A stretch of 64,000 bases of DNA from positions 1-64,000 of IMG/VR virus record IMGVR_UViG_3300017991_000064. One strand, given 5' to 3'. Both the position numbers and the translations under genes were made by a program. This document shows, in pieces, positions 48,296 through 57,055 of this stretch. The first letter of the stretch is position 1. Every line of letters begins with the position of its first letter. The DNA is from a virus. Below the pieces are notes generated by a model. It was not told the DNA's origin. It worked only from the letters and a program-made list of their open reading frames with translations, and ran no database searches.

Positions 48296-50185
48296 ATGTA
48301 TATAATCAAGAGTAAGAAGGGTTACCAAAGATTGGTCCCTAATGTAGAAATTGAAGAATACTTCTCGGAAGATTATTTCATAGGTAGAAGTACCAAACAA
48401 GGGAAACATATATTTCCTGTTTGGCGAAAAGCTTTGAAAACTATCTTCAGTAAAAAGCGTGGTAAAGACCTCATTGAGGTTATTGCTACTGGAGCTATTG
48501 GTTCGGGGAAGTCCACTCTAGCTATAATAGGATCATCTTTCATACTCTACAAACTTTTATTATTAGAAGATCCACATGATACCTTTGATATGATCAGAGG
48601 TCAACCTATCTTCTACCTATTCTTCAATGTAACAATGGATGCCAGTGAAGAAGGAAACATTCTGGCCCTAGGGAACCTTATACATGAAGCTCCTGTTTTT
48701 AGGGATCTAGGGGTTAGGTTTTCGAAGAATACGAAATACCCAAAACCCATCTTCCCTAAGAATATTCTACTAGCTCCCGGTTCTATGTTTGCTAAAGGTT
48801 TCGGGGCTGTTGGTAAGAATGTCATTAGCGGAATGATGGATGAGGTGAATGAATCTGATACAGACAAGAAACAAAGAAAGGCTCTCTTCACACAGAAGCG
48901 GGCATTGAAAATGTATAAAGCTATCATACGGAGAATGAAATCAAGATTTTTTGATGACCCTGATCAACCCTTCCTTAGGTACATTAAGCTCTTTCTCATT
49001 TCATCCAGACAAGAGAAAGACAATTTCCTTGAGGATTATATCGAGAAGGTAAAAGATAAGAAACATGTTATCGTTTTTGATTTCCCAGTTTGGGTAGCAA
49101 GATCCAAAAAGAAACTATGTGGGGATACATTCCATGTAGCAGTTTCTCCATTCATGGATCCCATGATAGTAAAGAAGAAGAAAGAAATTCCTGATGTTGA
49201 TGGAATCAAATCATATGAAATCCCTGTAGAGTATCTTCCAGCATTTGAACTAGATGCTCTATCCGCCCTTGCTGAGATAGCTGGTGTTAGTGTAAACAGG
49301 ATGAGGACCAGATTCTTTAGAAATAGAAAACTCCTCAAGGCTTCTTTCACAGAACGTCCTATCAATAGAGATATTCTAGAACTTTCTCTCTATGATGCAA
49401 TTCAGGTAGCATCATGTTTTAATATTAAGGAACTGATGAAACTCCGTGGACAAGCTATGACAGTACATATTGATGTTGGTTTGACTGGGGATAGATTGGG
49501 CATTGGTGCTGCTATGGTGGAATCATTCAAGCACCTAACTGTTTCTCCAGATGAGGAAGAGAAGTTAAGATTACTAAAAACAACTCTAGATCAAGAAAGC
49601 GATAGTCCTGTGGATGAGAAGAAACCAAATGAAGTACATGTACCTATAGTTCTAGTTCCCTTTGCTCTAGGTATTCAAGCTAAAGATGAGATTCCCCTAT
49701 TTAAGATTCGTGACTTTCTCTTCTTCCTCCGTGATGATATTGGAATACACTTCATCGAGGTAACTACTGATGGTTATCAATCTCGTGACCTACGACAGTT
49801 GTTAACAGTAGCTAATATTCCAAACAGAGAGTTATCCGTGGATAGAACGATGTCACATCATACAATCTACAGGACATGGGTCTATATGGGATTAGTAAAG
49901 AAAGTGAAGAATAGAATGCTATGGAAGGAGGAAAAAGAGTTACTAGAGTTGATGACAGATGCAAAGATTGATCATCCCGATGGAGGCAGTAAGGACCTTT
50001 CTGATGGAGTAACTGGAGCTGTAGCAAATCTTTTAATACAGAAACAGAGTAGAATGAACATGAGTCCACAGGCTAGGAAGGATCTCTACAGAATGATGCT
50101 AAACCAAGGAAGGTCAAAGACCACAGGATTGATGGATATGATGAGGCCCAAAAGGGGTGGTAACCCATTAAACTATAAAAAATAA
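48296..50185 (+). CDS. Terminase large subunit
   Basis: 629 residues. ATPase: ATGAIGSGKSTLAI (Walker A, ~63-76), VISGMMDEVNESD (Walker B, ~180). Nuclease: VHIDVGLTGDRLGIG (~386), EVTTDGYQSRDL (~486) and DGGSKDLSDGVTGAVANLL (~563) carry the RNase H-like aspartates. It drives DNA into the prohead through the portal and cuts concatemers. The portal gene is about 43 kb away on the opposite strand, an unusual separation. No small terminase subunit was recognised nearby. Confidence 0.9.
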   Translation: MYIIKSKKGYQRLVPNVEIEEYFSEDYFIGRSTKQGKHIFPVWRKALKTIFSKKRGKDLIEVIATGAIGSGKSTLAIIGSSFILYKLLLLEDPHDTFDMIRGQPIFYLFFNVTMDASEEGNILALGNLIHEAPVFRDLGVRFSKNTKYPKPIFPKNILLAPGSMFAKGFGAVGKNVISGMMDEVNESDTDKKQRKALFTQKRALKMYKAIIRRMKSRFFDDPDQPFLRYIKLFLISSRQEKDNFLEDYIEKVKDKKHVIVFDFPVWVARSKKKLCGDTFHVAVSPFMDPMIVKKKKEIPDVDGIKSYEIPVEYLPAFELDALSALAEIAGVSVNRMRTRFFRNRKLLKASFTERPINRDILELSLYDAIQVASCFNIKELMKLRGQAMTVHIDVGLTGDRLGIGAAMVESFKHLTVSPDEEEKLRLLKTTLDQESDSPVDEKKPNEVHVPIVLVPFALGIQAKDEIPLFKIRDFLFFLRDDIGIHFIEVTTDGYQSRDLRQLLTVANIPNRELSVDRTMSHHTIYRTWVYMGLVKKVKNRMLWKEEKELLELMTDAKIDHPDGGSKDLSDGVTGAVANLLIQKQSRMNMSPQARKDLYRMMLNQGRSKTTGLMDMMRPKRGGNPLNYKK

Positions 50186-50198
50186 CAGGAGGAACACT

Positions 50199-50633
50199 AT
50201 GGATGACATGACTAAGGTAAAGGAACCCAAAGACATTAATGACACAGAGAACACAGATGATCTTCTCACAAAGGAAGACCTAGCTAAGGAATGTAATGAG
50301 GAACTCTGGGCACTGAAACTGGTGACTGGGGAAGAAGTTCTAGCCAAGGGGTACTGGAAGGTACCTAAGGAAGGGCTCAATTCAATCTTCATTATTACGG
50401 GATCAATGGTAAGGTTGATGGCTAACCCAGTCTTGGTCAGAGGAAACCTAGCTTTTCAAAAGACTTATGTACCGTGGGTACACGAAGCTCACACGCAGGA
50501 GATTAATTCCTGGTTCGTAATCTCTTCCAACAATCAAGTTTCTAAGAAGGCCACTGAACAGTTCTACAAAACTACAACCGGTCTCAGTATTCATGGTACC
50601 AATGAGATTCCATCCAATGGGGGTCACCAATGA
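50199..50633 (+). CDS. Small acidic protein with Sm-like core
   Basis: 144 residues. After an acidic 30-residue start, LWALKLVTGEEVLAKGYWK begins a strand pattern like phage Sm-like proteins ('LVTGEEVIAK'); later strands (SIFIITGSMVRLM, WFVISSNNQVS) agree. AGGAGG precedes the ATG. Function not known. Confidence 0.6.
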   Translation: MDDMTKVKEPKDINDTENTDDLLTKEDLAKECNEELWALKLVTGEEVLAKGYWKVPKEGLNSIFIITGSMVRLMANPVLVRGNLAFQKTYVPWVHEAHTQEINSWFVISSNNQVSKKATEQFYKTTTGLSIHGTNEIPSNGGHQ

Positions 50634-51088
50634 GAAAGTTTACTTACTTTTTGCTGCTCATTTTCTTTTTATTAGTTGGCCAGAGTTTCAGAGTAAAGGC
50701 TGAGGTTTTTGTAGTAACCAAAGTGAAGTACCCTGAGAAACCACATAGAACGTATTACCTCCGTTCAGTTACTAAGCCAATCCATAAACTCTCTATGGTT
50801 CAGAAGGATATTAAAGGCCTGTATCTGGAGATGAATGATCAGATTGAGGTAGTTTTAAGTTTTGAGAAACCTGGTGATACAGAAATCTTCGTATATCTGA
50901 GAGTTGAAACGATGGGGGAGAAGAGAACACCGGCTGGAGACCAGAGAACTGTTTACGGGTGTACATTTATCAATGGGGCAAGTTTTGGAGGCTCGGGTAA
51001 ATTTGATGGTGGATTCTTCAATAAAACATTAAAACTGGGTGATAGGTTCTACTTATCCCTACGCAAAGTTTCAGAGGAGGATAGCTGA
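50630..51088 (+). CDS. Secreted or envelope protein
   Basis: 152 residues; ATGA overlap with the upstream gene. Residues 1-25 are a signal peptide (MRKF, hydrophobic FLLLIFFLLVG, then VKAE as a likely cleavage region). The mature part is beta-rich. No lipobox Cys. It would act in the periplasm or outside; role unknown. Confidence 0.7.
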   Translation: MRKFTYFLLLIFFLLVGQSFRVKAEVFVVTKVKYPEKPHRTYYLRSVTKPIHKLSMVQKDIKGLYLEMNDQIEVVLSFEKPGDTEIFVYLRVETMGEKRTPAGDQRTVYGCTFINGASFGGSGKFDGGFFNKTLKLGDRFYLSLRKVSEEDS

Positions 51089-51090
51089 TC

Positions 51091-51768
51091 ATGTACGAAA
51101 ATATAGAAATGATTCCGCAAGATGTCAGGATCATCGAACAGCCCGTACTAAAGAATATCAGAAACTCGGAGTTTGTAGCTAGGTTATCACACCGCTCGGA
51201 AGAAAGAATCTCCGACGATTCTTACGTGGCTCTCATGGATAAAATGACACGTTTGAACCACCAGGCAGCCTTTGAGTTCATGGATATGACCGTAATGTTT
51301 ACTACGAACCGTGGAGTATCCCATGAACTTGTCCGACATCGCCTATGTTCCTTCCTGCAAGAGAGTACGAGATACATCAATTTCGACAAGAAGATGAAGG
51401 GTAAGATTCCTATTATCCGCGGGGATTACCCAATGTATATGTTAAAGATTCTGGATGACATAGCATATACATACAAGAAGATGGTTAACGAAGGTATCCC
51501 ACCACAGAAAGCAAGAGATATCCTACCAATGTCATTGGCTACCAGGATAGCTGTTAAAACCAATCTTAGAGAATGGGCATATTTATTCCACATGAGATTA
51601 TTCAACAAGAAAGCTCATCCTCAGTTTAGAGAGTTGATGTCAATGCTATTGAATAAGCTAGTAAACAAACCAGCCTGGTATCCGGTAGTAAACTGCCTAC
51701 TTCAGAATACCTATGGATACACAGAAGAACAAATCGAAGATGCAAGGGGGGTCTGTCTCAATGAGTAA
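51091..51768 (+). CDS. thyX: Flavin-dependent thymidylate synthase ThyX
   Basis: 225 residues. The ThyX signature RHR-x7-S is exact (RHRLCSFLQES, then TRYINF), and the N-terminal block MTRLNHQAAFEFMDMT is typical. It makes dTMP from dUMP with FAD and methylenetetrahydrofolate. Since the ThyA-fold protein at 31376 appears to be changed toward dCMP, ThyX is the probable source of dTMP. Overlaps the next gene by eight bases (ATGAGTAA). Confidence 0.93.
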   Translation: MYENIEMIPQDVRIIEQPVLKNIRNSEFVARLSHRSEERISDDSYVALMDKMTRLNHQAAFEFMDMTVMFTTNRGVSHELVRHRLCSFLQESTRYINFDKKMKGKIPIIRGDYPMYMLKILDDIAYTYKKMVNEGIPPQKARDILPMSLATRIAVKTNLREWAYLFHMRLFNKKAHPQFRELMSMLLNKLVNKPAWYPVVNCLLQNTYGYTEEQIEDARGVCLNE

Positions 51769-52597
51769 TGTCACATATGTATTCTATGAAAATGGTGTCA
51801 AGATGCTTGGGTCTACTAACAATGAATTTGATGTGGGATCAGATGCTATAAGAGATGAACTTCTCCAACGACTCCAATCAACAATCAGCCATGTTTCCGA
51901 GTTAGAATTCCAGGTGAAAGATCTTGAGGCCTCAAAGAACCAGGCCTACAAGGAAAGGAATTTAATGGTTCAATTCCTCACCTTCATCTACCCATCATAT
52001 CTTACTAAGCACCCCGAAGATGATCTTTCCTGGGAACAGGACTGGATGAACATTGTTGTGGTTGATGGTCCTGGTGGTCAAATGAGTTGGCACATCCATG
52101 ATTCTGAAATGCTTCTCTTCTCCCATCTGGGGTACAGAGAGAATGATTGGGATGGGCATACCACGGAGGATAAGTACAAAAGGTTAGAGCATTGTTGCCG
52201 AGTAGAGATTCAGAGACCACTAATTGAGAATCCACCGATCGTTAAGTCTCAGGGTGATCGTGATAAAGTAGAATTAGGTCTTTGTCTACAGATGATCGAT
52301 AAAGATAACATCTTTAAGGCCATCGTTCAAGAGATATTCAAACAGAAAGCTGCAGAGAGGGGCTATGTTCTCCCCGATCAGGACTCTGATATTTCTATGA
52401 TCAACGGCGAGCTAGAAGAGAAATTGGTTCTTATGGGATTCCAAACAAAGGTGGAAATGGCAGTTCATCGTATTCCCTACCCCTTTGATAAGAACAAGAA
52501 AACCAAGGTAGAGCATGTTGATGTGTCAGTCACTGAAGGAATTGATAAATTCATAGGTGCTATTAAAGGAGCTAAGGAGGAAAAGAAAGATGAATGA
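51761..52597 (+). CDS. Hypothetical protein
   Basis: 278 residues from MSNVTYVFYE at 51761, with AAGGGGGG upstream; the frame is open to 51713 inside thyX but has no site there. A coiled stretch (~28-65) precedes an alpha/beta region. No family recognised. Confidence 0.65.
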   Translation: MSNVTYVFYENGVKMLGSTNNEFDVGSDAIRDELLQRLQSTISHVSELEFQVKDLEASKNQAYKERNLMVQFLTFIYPSYLTKHPEDDLSWEQDWMNIVVVDGPGGQMSWHIHDSEMLLFSHLGYRENDWDGHTTEDKYKRLEHCCRVEIQRPLIENPPIVKSQGDRDKVELGLCLQMIDKDNIFKAIVQEIFKQKAAERGYVLPDQDSDISMINGELEEKLVLMGFQTKVEMAVHRIPYPFDKNKKTKVEHVDVSVTEGIDKFIGAIKGAKEEKKDE

Positions 52598-53597
52598 TAC
52601 CCAACTCATTCAATTGGCGGAGGAAACATTCGGTGGTGCACTTGATGTTATGAAACGAAAGAATGCTGACTACACAGCAGGTATGAAGGAGTATGATGCT
52701 CTTCTAAACTTTAAGTTGATTGCTTCATTGTTGAATATCTCTCCCTATAAGGTCTGGGGTGTTTATGCTATGAAGCATATGCTTGCGATCCTTAAGTTCA
52801 CCAATACTGGTAGGGTAGAAAGTGAAGGTTTATTTGGAAGGGTTGATGACCAGATGAACTATGCCATTCTCCTCAAGGCACTGGCTACAGATGAGAAGAA
52901 TGGTGTCAGAATGACCATTGATCTCGAAGAGTACTTCAGAATTCATATGGCAGAAAATGGGGTTCAGAACGATGACATCATTGACGATGATGAACCAGAG
53001 ATTGATCAAGAGTTTATCCAGACGAGATTAAATACAACTCTTGAAGCATTGAAGGAAAGTCTACAAAGGTCAGACTCCATTCCTGTTGATGTAAAGAAAA
53101 TGATCGAGAAAAAGATACAGAGTATGGAAGAGATGGTAACTACACCCTCCACGTCAGATGTGGAAGGAGTTAAGGTAGTTCCTCCACCTGAGGAGGATAC
53201 GCTAGTTATTGTACCCATCTCGGATACCCTAGAGGCATTGCTAAAAAGGTATCAAATGGACAAGGAGTCTGTGGAGAAGACCATTATTCCAAACATCATT
53301 TCGATGTTCGAAAGGTTTCAGCAGAAGTTTGGTGATGGCAGAAAATGTATGACTAGAGTAGAAACGTTTAAGAAACCCAATAACCTTGAGAAAAAGGTTA
53401 GATATTCTGCTTACGTGGTCTTGTACTTAAAACAGGATGAGCATCCTTCTGGAGTACAGATTGACAGAATGGGATTCGGGGTTTATGACAGTATTCAAGA
53501 TGTCACGGTCGCTGGAGAGATGGTGAGTATCGCATTAGAGCGGGTTCATAAAAAGTGTAAAATTGATATCGAAGTAGCCGAAGCTGTACAATTTTAA
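52590..53597 (+). CDS. DUF1599/Nmad1-like protein with extra C-terminal domain
   Basis: 335 residues from the ATG at 52590 (AGGAGG eight bases upstream). Residues ~5-90 have the DUF1599 layout (KRKNADYTAGMKEYDALLNF, then RVDDQMNYAILLKAL), a domain linked in comparative studies to nucleotide modification. The rest, with a Pro/Glu linker at ~195-215 and an alpha/beta C-terminus, is unknown. Fits the modified-nucleotide theme but is not proof. Confidence 0.6.
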   Translation: MNDTQLIQLAEETFGGALDVMKRKNADYTAGMKEYDALLNFKLIASLLNISPYKVWGVYAMKHMLAILKFTNTGRVESEGLFGRVDDQMNYAILLKALATDEKNGVRMTIDLEEYFRIHMAENGVQNDDIIDDDEPEIDQEFIQTRLNTTLEALKESLQRSDSIPVDVKKMIEKKIQSMEEMVTTPSTSDVEGVKVVPPPEEDTLVIVPISDTLEALLKRYQMDKESVEKTIIPNIISMFERFQQKFGDGRKCMTRVETFKKPNNLEKKVRYSAYVVLYLKQDEHPSGVQIDRMGFGVYDSIQDVTVAGEMVSIALERVHKKCKIDIEVAEAVQF

Positions 53598-53851
53598 TGA
53601 ACATGAGTAGAATACCAGAAGCTTTATCTAATGTAATGATGTGGCTATCTGCCTTGAAGGTTAGAGGTCGGATTTTCTTCCACTGGACAACAAAAGGTAA
53701 GGACCTTGAATTCACCCTACGCATTCCAGCCAATGAAGCCATAGCAGTCCCCGCAAAGGAACTTGCTAATCTGAACAAAGCACGGAGTGTTAGTGAGAAA
53801 TTAAGGATCCTTAGACGTATTGCTCTTCTAGTCGAGAATAGAAGAAAATAG
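53597..53851 (+). CDS. Small basic hypothetical protein
   Basis: 84 residues; TAATG overlap with the previous gene. Beta-strand region (GRIFFHWTTKGKDLEFTLRI) and a basic helical end. No family recognised. Confidence 0.6.
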   Translation: MNMSRIPEALSNVMMWLSALKVRGRIFFHWTTKGKDLEFTLRIPANEAIAVPAKELANLNKARSVSEKLRILRRIALLVENRRK

Positions 53852-53879
53852 CCTTTTTATAGTATATAAGGAGGTTCTC

Positions 53880-54248
53880 ATGAGAATGTGGATGGTAGAT
53901 CCAAAGATAATGTGTAGACAACATCTGTTGGGTGAGCATAGAGAGATGCATGCTCTACGAGGTATGATTATGAAAGGACTCAGTCTCGATGGCTATGTCC
54001 GTAATAATTGTCTTCAGTTTAGGGACATCAAGAAACGCCATGATCGAATTGTTGCTGAAATGATTCGTCGTGGTTATAATCACTATTCTCCACTCGAAGA
54101 AATTCCTGATATGGTCACGATAAAATATAGCTACTTCGTTCAGGAATCAAAGGTTGATGTTGAATCTTCACTACAGGATCTACTCCAACGTTGTGTACGA
54201 TGTTCTAAACGATTCAAAAAGTTAAGGAGGAATAATGGAGAACAATGA
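53880..54248 (+). CDS. Pyrimidine-dimer DNA glycosylase, T4 DenV-like
   Basis: 122 residues. RQHLLGEHREMHAL (residues 13-26) aligns with T4 endonuclease V DQHLMAEYRELPR, placing the catalytic Glu (T4 Glu23) at Glu22 and Arg at 21; later RHDRIVAEMIRRGYNHYSPL matches the family's RQIELIAECLKRGF region. T4 uses the amino group of residue 2 after Met removal; here residue 2 is Arg, unlike Thr in T4. It repairs UV dimers. Start has AAGGAGG. A TAGCCTTTTTAT string, a variant of the repeated motif, precedes it. Confidence 0.8.
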   Translation: MRMWMVDPKIMCRQHLLGEHREMHALRGMIMKGLSLDGYVRNNCLQFRDIKKRHDRIVAEMIRRGYNHYSPLEEIPDMVTIKYSYFVQESKVDVESSLQDLLQRCVRCSKRFKKLRRNNGEQ

Positions 54249-54549
54249 ACACCTACTGAACAGGAATTTTCACTTTCACAAAACAAAAGACAAGGAAGGG
54301 ATTCCGATCATCATGATTATGTCAGTTGAAAATATGGAGGGGACCTTCAAGGGAATAGATCCCCCACTAGAACGAAATGCAGAATCTGATAAGATCGGAA
54401 TCCCCAATCCCAAAACTGGAGAAACAGAGTGGATAGAATATTCTCCAGCACCAGACCTAGCACTGAAAGTCGTGGGGTATCTCACAGACAATGACATGAG
54501 AGCGCTAATGGAAGTAATCCCACGAGATATTCATCTCGAGTACATGTAG
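54235..54549 (+). CDS. Hypothetical protein
   Basis: 104 residues; AGGAGG before the ATG, 14-base overlap with the glycosylase gene. Beta-rich; no motif or family recognised. Confidence 0.6.
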   Translation: MENNEHLLNRNFHFHKTKDKEGIPIIMIMSVENMEGTFKGIDPPLERNAESDKIGIPNPKTGETEWIEYSPAPDLALKVVGYLTDNDMRALMEVIPRDIHLEYM

Positions 54550-54557
54550 GAGGAATC

Positions 54558-54923
54558 ATGAACTTTATCCGGGTAGGTTTTCATTTCATGGTGGACAATG
54601 CGATCCCTATCCTTTACATTCTTCTTGCTCTCCATATCTTTCTAACTACCCGAAGAGTCTTTTACTTAGAGGGTAAGATTCGAGAGGTGGAAATTAACCT
54701 GGAAGATGTTAAGAGACAATTGGATTACTACGTTGTCTCCACCGCTGATTTCGAGAAGTTCAAGAGTGAAGTATATCTGATTGTGGACAACTTCTCAAGG
54801 TACCAGGAAATAACACGTAGAAGTAACGGAAAGTTGAGTCACCGGGGGTTAATGAATTTTCTCAAGAGTCAGCTCGAGATAGAAAGCTTACAGGCCAAAT
54901 GTGAAGTTAGTGATGATGATTAG
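54558..54923 (+). CDS. Membrane-anchored coiled-coil protein
   Basis: 121 residues. Residues ~14-31 are a transmembrane helix (IPILYILLALHIFL), then a charged helix with heptads. AGGAGG precedes the ATG. Last gene of the rightward block; its stop overlaps the convergent gene by four bases. Near the lysis genes, a spanin-like or membrane role is conceivable but unsupported. Confidence 0.6.
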   Translation: MNFIRVGFHFMVDNAIPILYILLALHIFLTTRRVFYLEGKIREVEINLEDVKRQLDYYVVSTADFEKFKSEVYLIVDNFSRYQEITRRSNGKLSHRGLMNFLKSQLEIESLQAKCEVSDDD

Positions 54924-55360
54924 AATCTAAAGGTGAATGAAACACTCTTCTTTCCATATTCAGTTCCAAAGGGGCTTACGACATTCCCAAGTTGTAAGCC
55001 TTCTTTTTTGTGTAGTTTGGTTAGGATTCTGTTCTCAAGGTGTGATGTAATACGATCACTCATCTCCAAACTCATTTCACGTCTCAATGATCTCTTCAGA
55101 TATTTTCCAAAGGCACCTAATCCCCTTGTCTTCATTTCGTATCTATGGTTCGTAATATAATCACCCGTTGCACTACACCAATGCTTTAACCTTTTGTACA
55201 TTACAAGTTCGGTAGCAGTATAGTATTTAGTAGCTCCACTTTCATCTGCTCTCTTCATCGCTTTTGTCGCTACTCTTATGAATTGTGTAAATATCAGTAG
55301 TACAATTAGATTGAAGTAATTCACAAGTACATCATTTAATAGATCACCAATTAATTCCAT
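54920..55360 (-). CDS. Membrane protein, end of leftward lysis/tail block
   Basis: 146 residues. An N-terminal hydrophobic helix (YFNLIVLLIFTQFI) is followed by a basic helical domain. AAGGGGGG precedes the ATG at 55360. Convergent with 54558-54923. No family recognised. Confidence 0.6.
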   Translation of the reverse strand: MELIGDLLNDVLVNYFNLIVLLIFTQFIRVATKAMKRADESGATKYYTATELVMYKRLKHWCSATGDYITNHRYEMKTRGLGAFGKYLKRSLRREMSLEMSDRITSHLENRILTKLHKKEGLQLGNVVSPFGTEYGKKSVSFTFRF

Positions 55361-55442
55361 TCAAACCCCCCTTGCCAGAATGACAAAACAGTACCAAGAT
55401 TTCATTTGTTAGGTTTACCAGTGGAAATCCTTAACTTAAATC

Positions 55443-55628
55443 TCAACGACCCATATAGGGAAAAATTTGACCCTTTATTTTATCCCCTTTTCTCCTTCTC
55501 TTTAATTTCCTGGTGGTCATCCACATTGAGATCATTTGAATTACTACCATCGCTGAGACAAGAATGGTTCCACCCATAAGAATGTAAGCAATGGTTTTGA
55601 GACTCCATTCGAGTTCAATTATTGTCAT
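55443..55628 (-). CDS. Small membrane protein
   Basis: 61 residues from MTIIELEWS at 55628; GGAGGT overlaps two closely placed ATGs. One long hydrophobic helix (IAYILMGGTILVSAMVVIQMI) and a basic tail (RKLKRRRKGDK). Directly after the holin gene; a lysis accessory is possible. Confidence 0.6.
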   Translation of the reverse strand: MTIIELEWSLKTIAYILMGGTILVSAMVVIQMISMWMTTRKLKRRRKGDKIKGQIFPYMGR

Positions 55629-55648
55629 CATACCTCCTATCAACGGAA

Positions 55649-55676
55649 ATGGGATAGAGAATGAACTCTATCCCAT
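55649..55676. promoter_or_regulatory. 11-bp perfect hairpin between holin and next gene
   Basis: ATGGGATAGAG and its exact complement are separated by six bases. No T-run follows on either strand, so it may be an mRNA processing or stabilising hairpin, or a weak terminator. Confidence 0.6.
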
Positions 55677-55716
55677 AACCATGCTCCAAAATATCGTAAC
55701 GTATGTACGACCTGAA

Positions 55717-56190
55717 TCAGTTACCGATGTTGTTCACCTTGAACACATTCTGTTCCACTAGATGCTCAATGTATGCACCGGTATCACCCATGAACTTATC
55801 AAGGAGATCCATCTTTTCCTTACCAAGAATTCTCTTGGCCTCGCTGATAACATTCTGTTTGATGACCTTCTTCTCTGCATCGGTTACCTTAGCACCACCA
55901 TCGCTATCAGGTGCCTGGGCTTTCTTGTACTCCTTAACCAATGTTTGTTCTGCTGACATGACCAAAGTTTCGATTAGTTCAGCCAGGTCCAGCTTGGTTT
56001 CGTAGTACTGTATCTTCTCACCCTGTGCCTCTGCGGCAGCTTTCTTCGCTTCCATATCTTTCTCATAGGTATCAACGTATTTCTTCACCTTTGAGGAGAT
56101 CATGGGAAGAAGAACAATAATAGCTGTTTTGATCAACCAGTTCAGTACGAGACTAACGGCCTCTGATGATAGCCATTCCATTGTGTTCAC
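55717..56190 (-). CDS. Holin, phage LL-H superfamily-like
   Basis: 157 residues. N-terminal hydrophobic helix (VLNWLIKTAIIVLLPMI), then a charged amphipathic helix and a C-terminal segment (LIETLVMSAEQTLVKEY, then KQNVISEAKRILG) like the LL-H type holins. Forms membrane lesions to release the endolysin. GGAGGTG is ten bases before the ATG. The endolysin gene lies close upstream. Confidence 0.7.
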   Translation of the reverse strand: MNTMEWLSSEAVSLVLNWLIKTAIIVLLPMISSKVKKYVDTYEKDMEAKKAAAEAQGEKIQYYETKLDLAELIETLVMSAEQTLVKEYKKAQAPDSDGGAKVTDAEKKVIKQNVISEAKRILGKEKMDLLDKFMGDTGAYIEHLVEQNVFKVNNIGN

Positions 56191-56236
56191 CTCCGTTTAT
56201 GTATGTAATCTAATGGTTTACTTATGATTCCTTGTG

Positions 56237-56461
56237 TCACCTCCGTCCCATGTAATATTTGCATCTAATGCATCTTCCTTTCTGTTTATCCTTTAACCCT
56301 TTCCTAAAGTTCCATTTGCCACAATTGTTGCATTTCCGCATGGTAGCTCTTTTCTTAATGGCCCACTTCAAAGAACTAAATGGCGCTTTCACAATTCCTA
56401 CAACTAGATCCTTCGGACTAATGAAGATTCCATGCCCTCGTCTATTGTTAAGAAATTTCAT
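56237..56461 (-). CDS. Small zinc-ribbon protein between holin and endolysin
   Basis: 74 residues. CNNCGKW and RCIRCKYY form a four-Cys zinc ribbon in a basic protein. ATGA overlap with the endolysin gene. Role unknown. Confidence 0.65.
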   Translation of the reverse strand: MKFLNNRRGHGIFISPKDLVVGIVKAPFSSLKWAIKKRATMRKCNNCGKWNFRKGLKDKQKGRCIRCKYYMGRR

Positions 56462-57033
56462 TCCTTCCCCTCCTTTACGAACTTGGGAAGATAGATAAGA
56501 TTCAATTTGTTGATTCGATTACTAACTCCGTAGTAGATACTATAGGTCCATATCCTCTTCCGTACGAGAGCAATGTTGTATTTATCTCTCATGTCATTAA
56601 AGAAGGCTGCAAATCTTTCTACAACAACATTGCTGTAATGATCCTCTCCTCCCAAACAATCTTCTACCGCCTTAAGTGTAATGGGACCTATGAGTCCATC
56701 CATTCTTAGCTGAAGGTCATACTTAATGTTGAGACATTGTTGCATGAGACGAATGGATGTATGTGGTGATGCATTGTAGGCAAAGTCCATTACACAGATA
56801 TCTAACCCTGATGGTAACTCTGAGCATTTGGCCTTTTGCCATCGTGGCATGTATACCTCCTCGAATACTGTTGACATCCTCAAGGTTTTATTCTTAATCT
56901 GTTCAGCATACTGAGGATACGCTCGTGATGAAACGCCATACATTGTTGTGCCACCTGGATCATCAGGATCATTACTCCAGTATCCCTCAAATTCCATTAG
57001 AACCGGCCAAAATTTCTTTTCGTTCCCTCTCAT
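56458..57033 (-). CDS. GH108-type endolysin (N-acetylmuramidase)
   Basis: 191 residues. The GH108 signature E-G-x-x-x-N-x-P-x-DPGG-x-T-x-x-G is present (EGYWSNDPDDPGGTTMYG, residues ~16-33), with the catalytic Glu first; the peptidoglycan-binding part DGLIGPITLKAV follows near residue 113. It cleaves cell-wall glycan for lysis. No signal peptide, so it depends on the holin. GGAGGTG precedes the ATG. Confidence 0.88.
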   Translation of the reverse strand: MRGNEKKFWPVLMEFEGYWSNDPDDPGGTTMYGVSSRAYPQYAEQIKNKTLRMSTVFEEVYMPRWQKAKCSELPSGLDICVMDFAYNASPHTSIRLMQQCLNIKYDLQLRMDGLIGPITLKAVEDCLGGEDHYSNVVVERFAAFFNDMRDKYNIALVRKRIWTYSIYYGVSNRINKLNLIYLPKFVKEGKE

Positions 57034-57055
57034 TGTGTCACCTCCATTTTATGTT

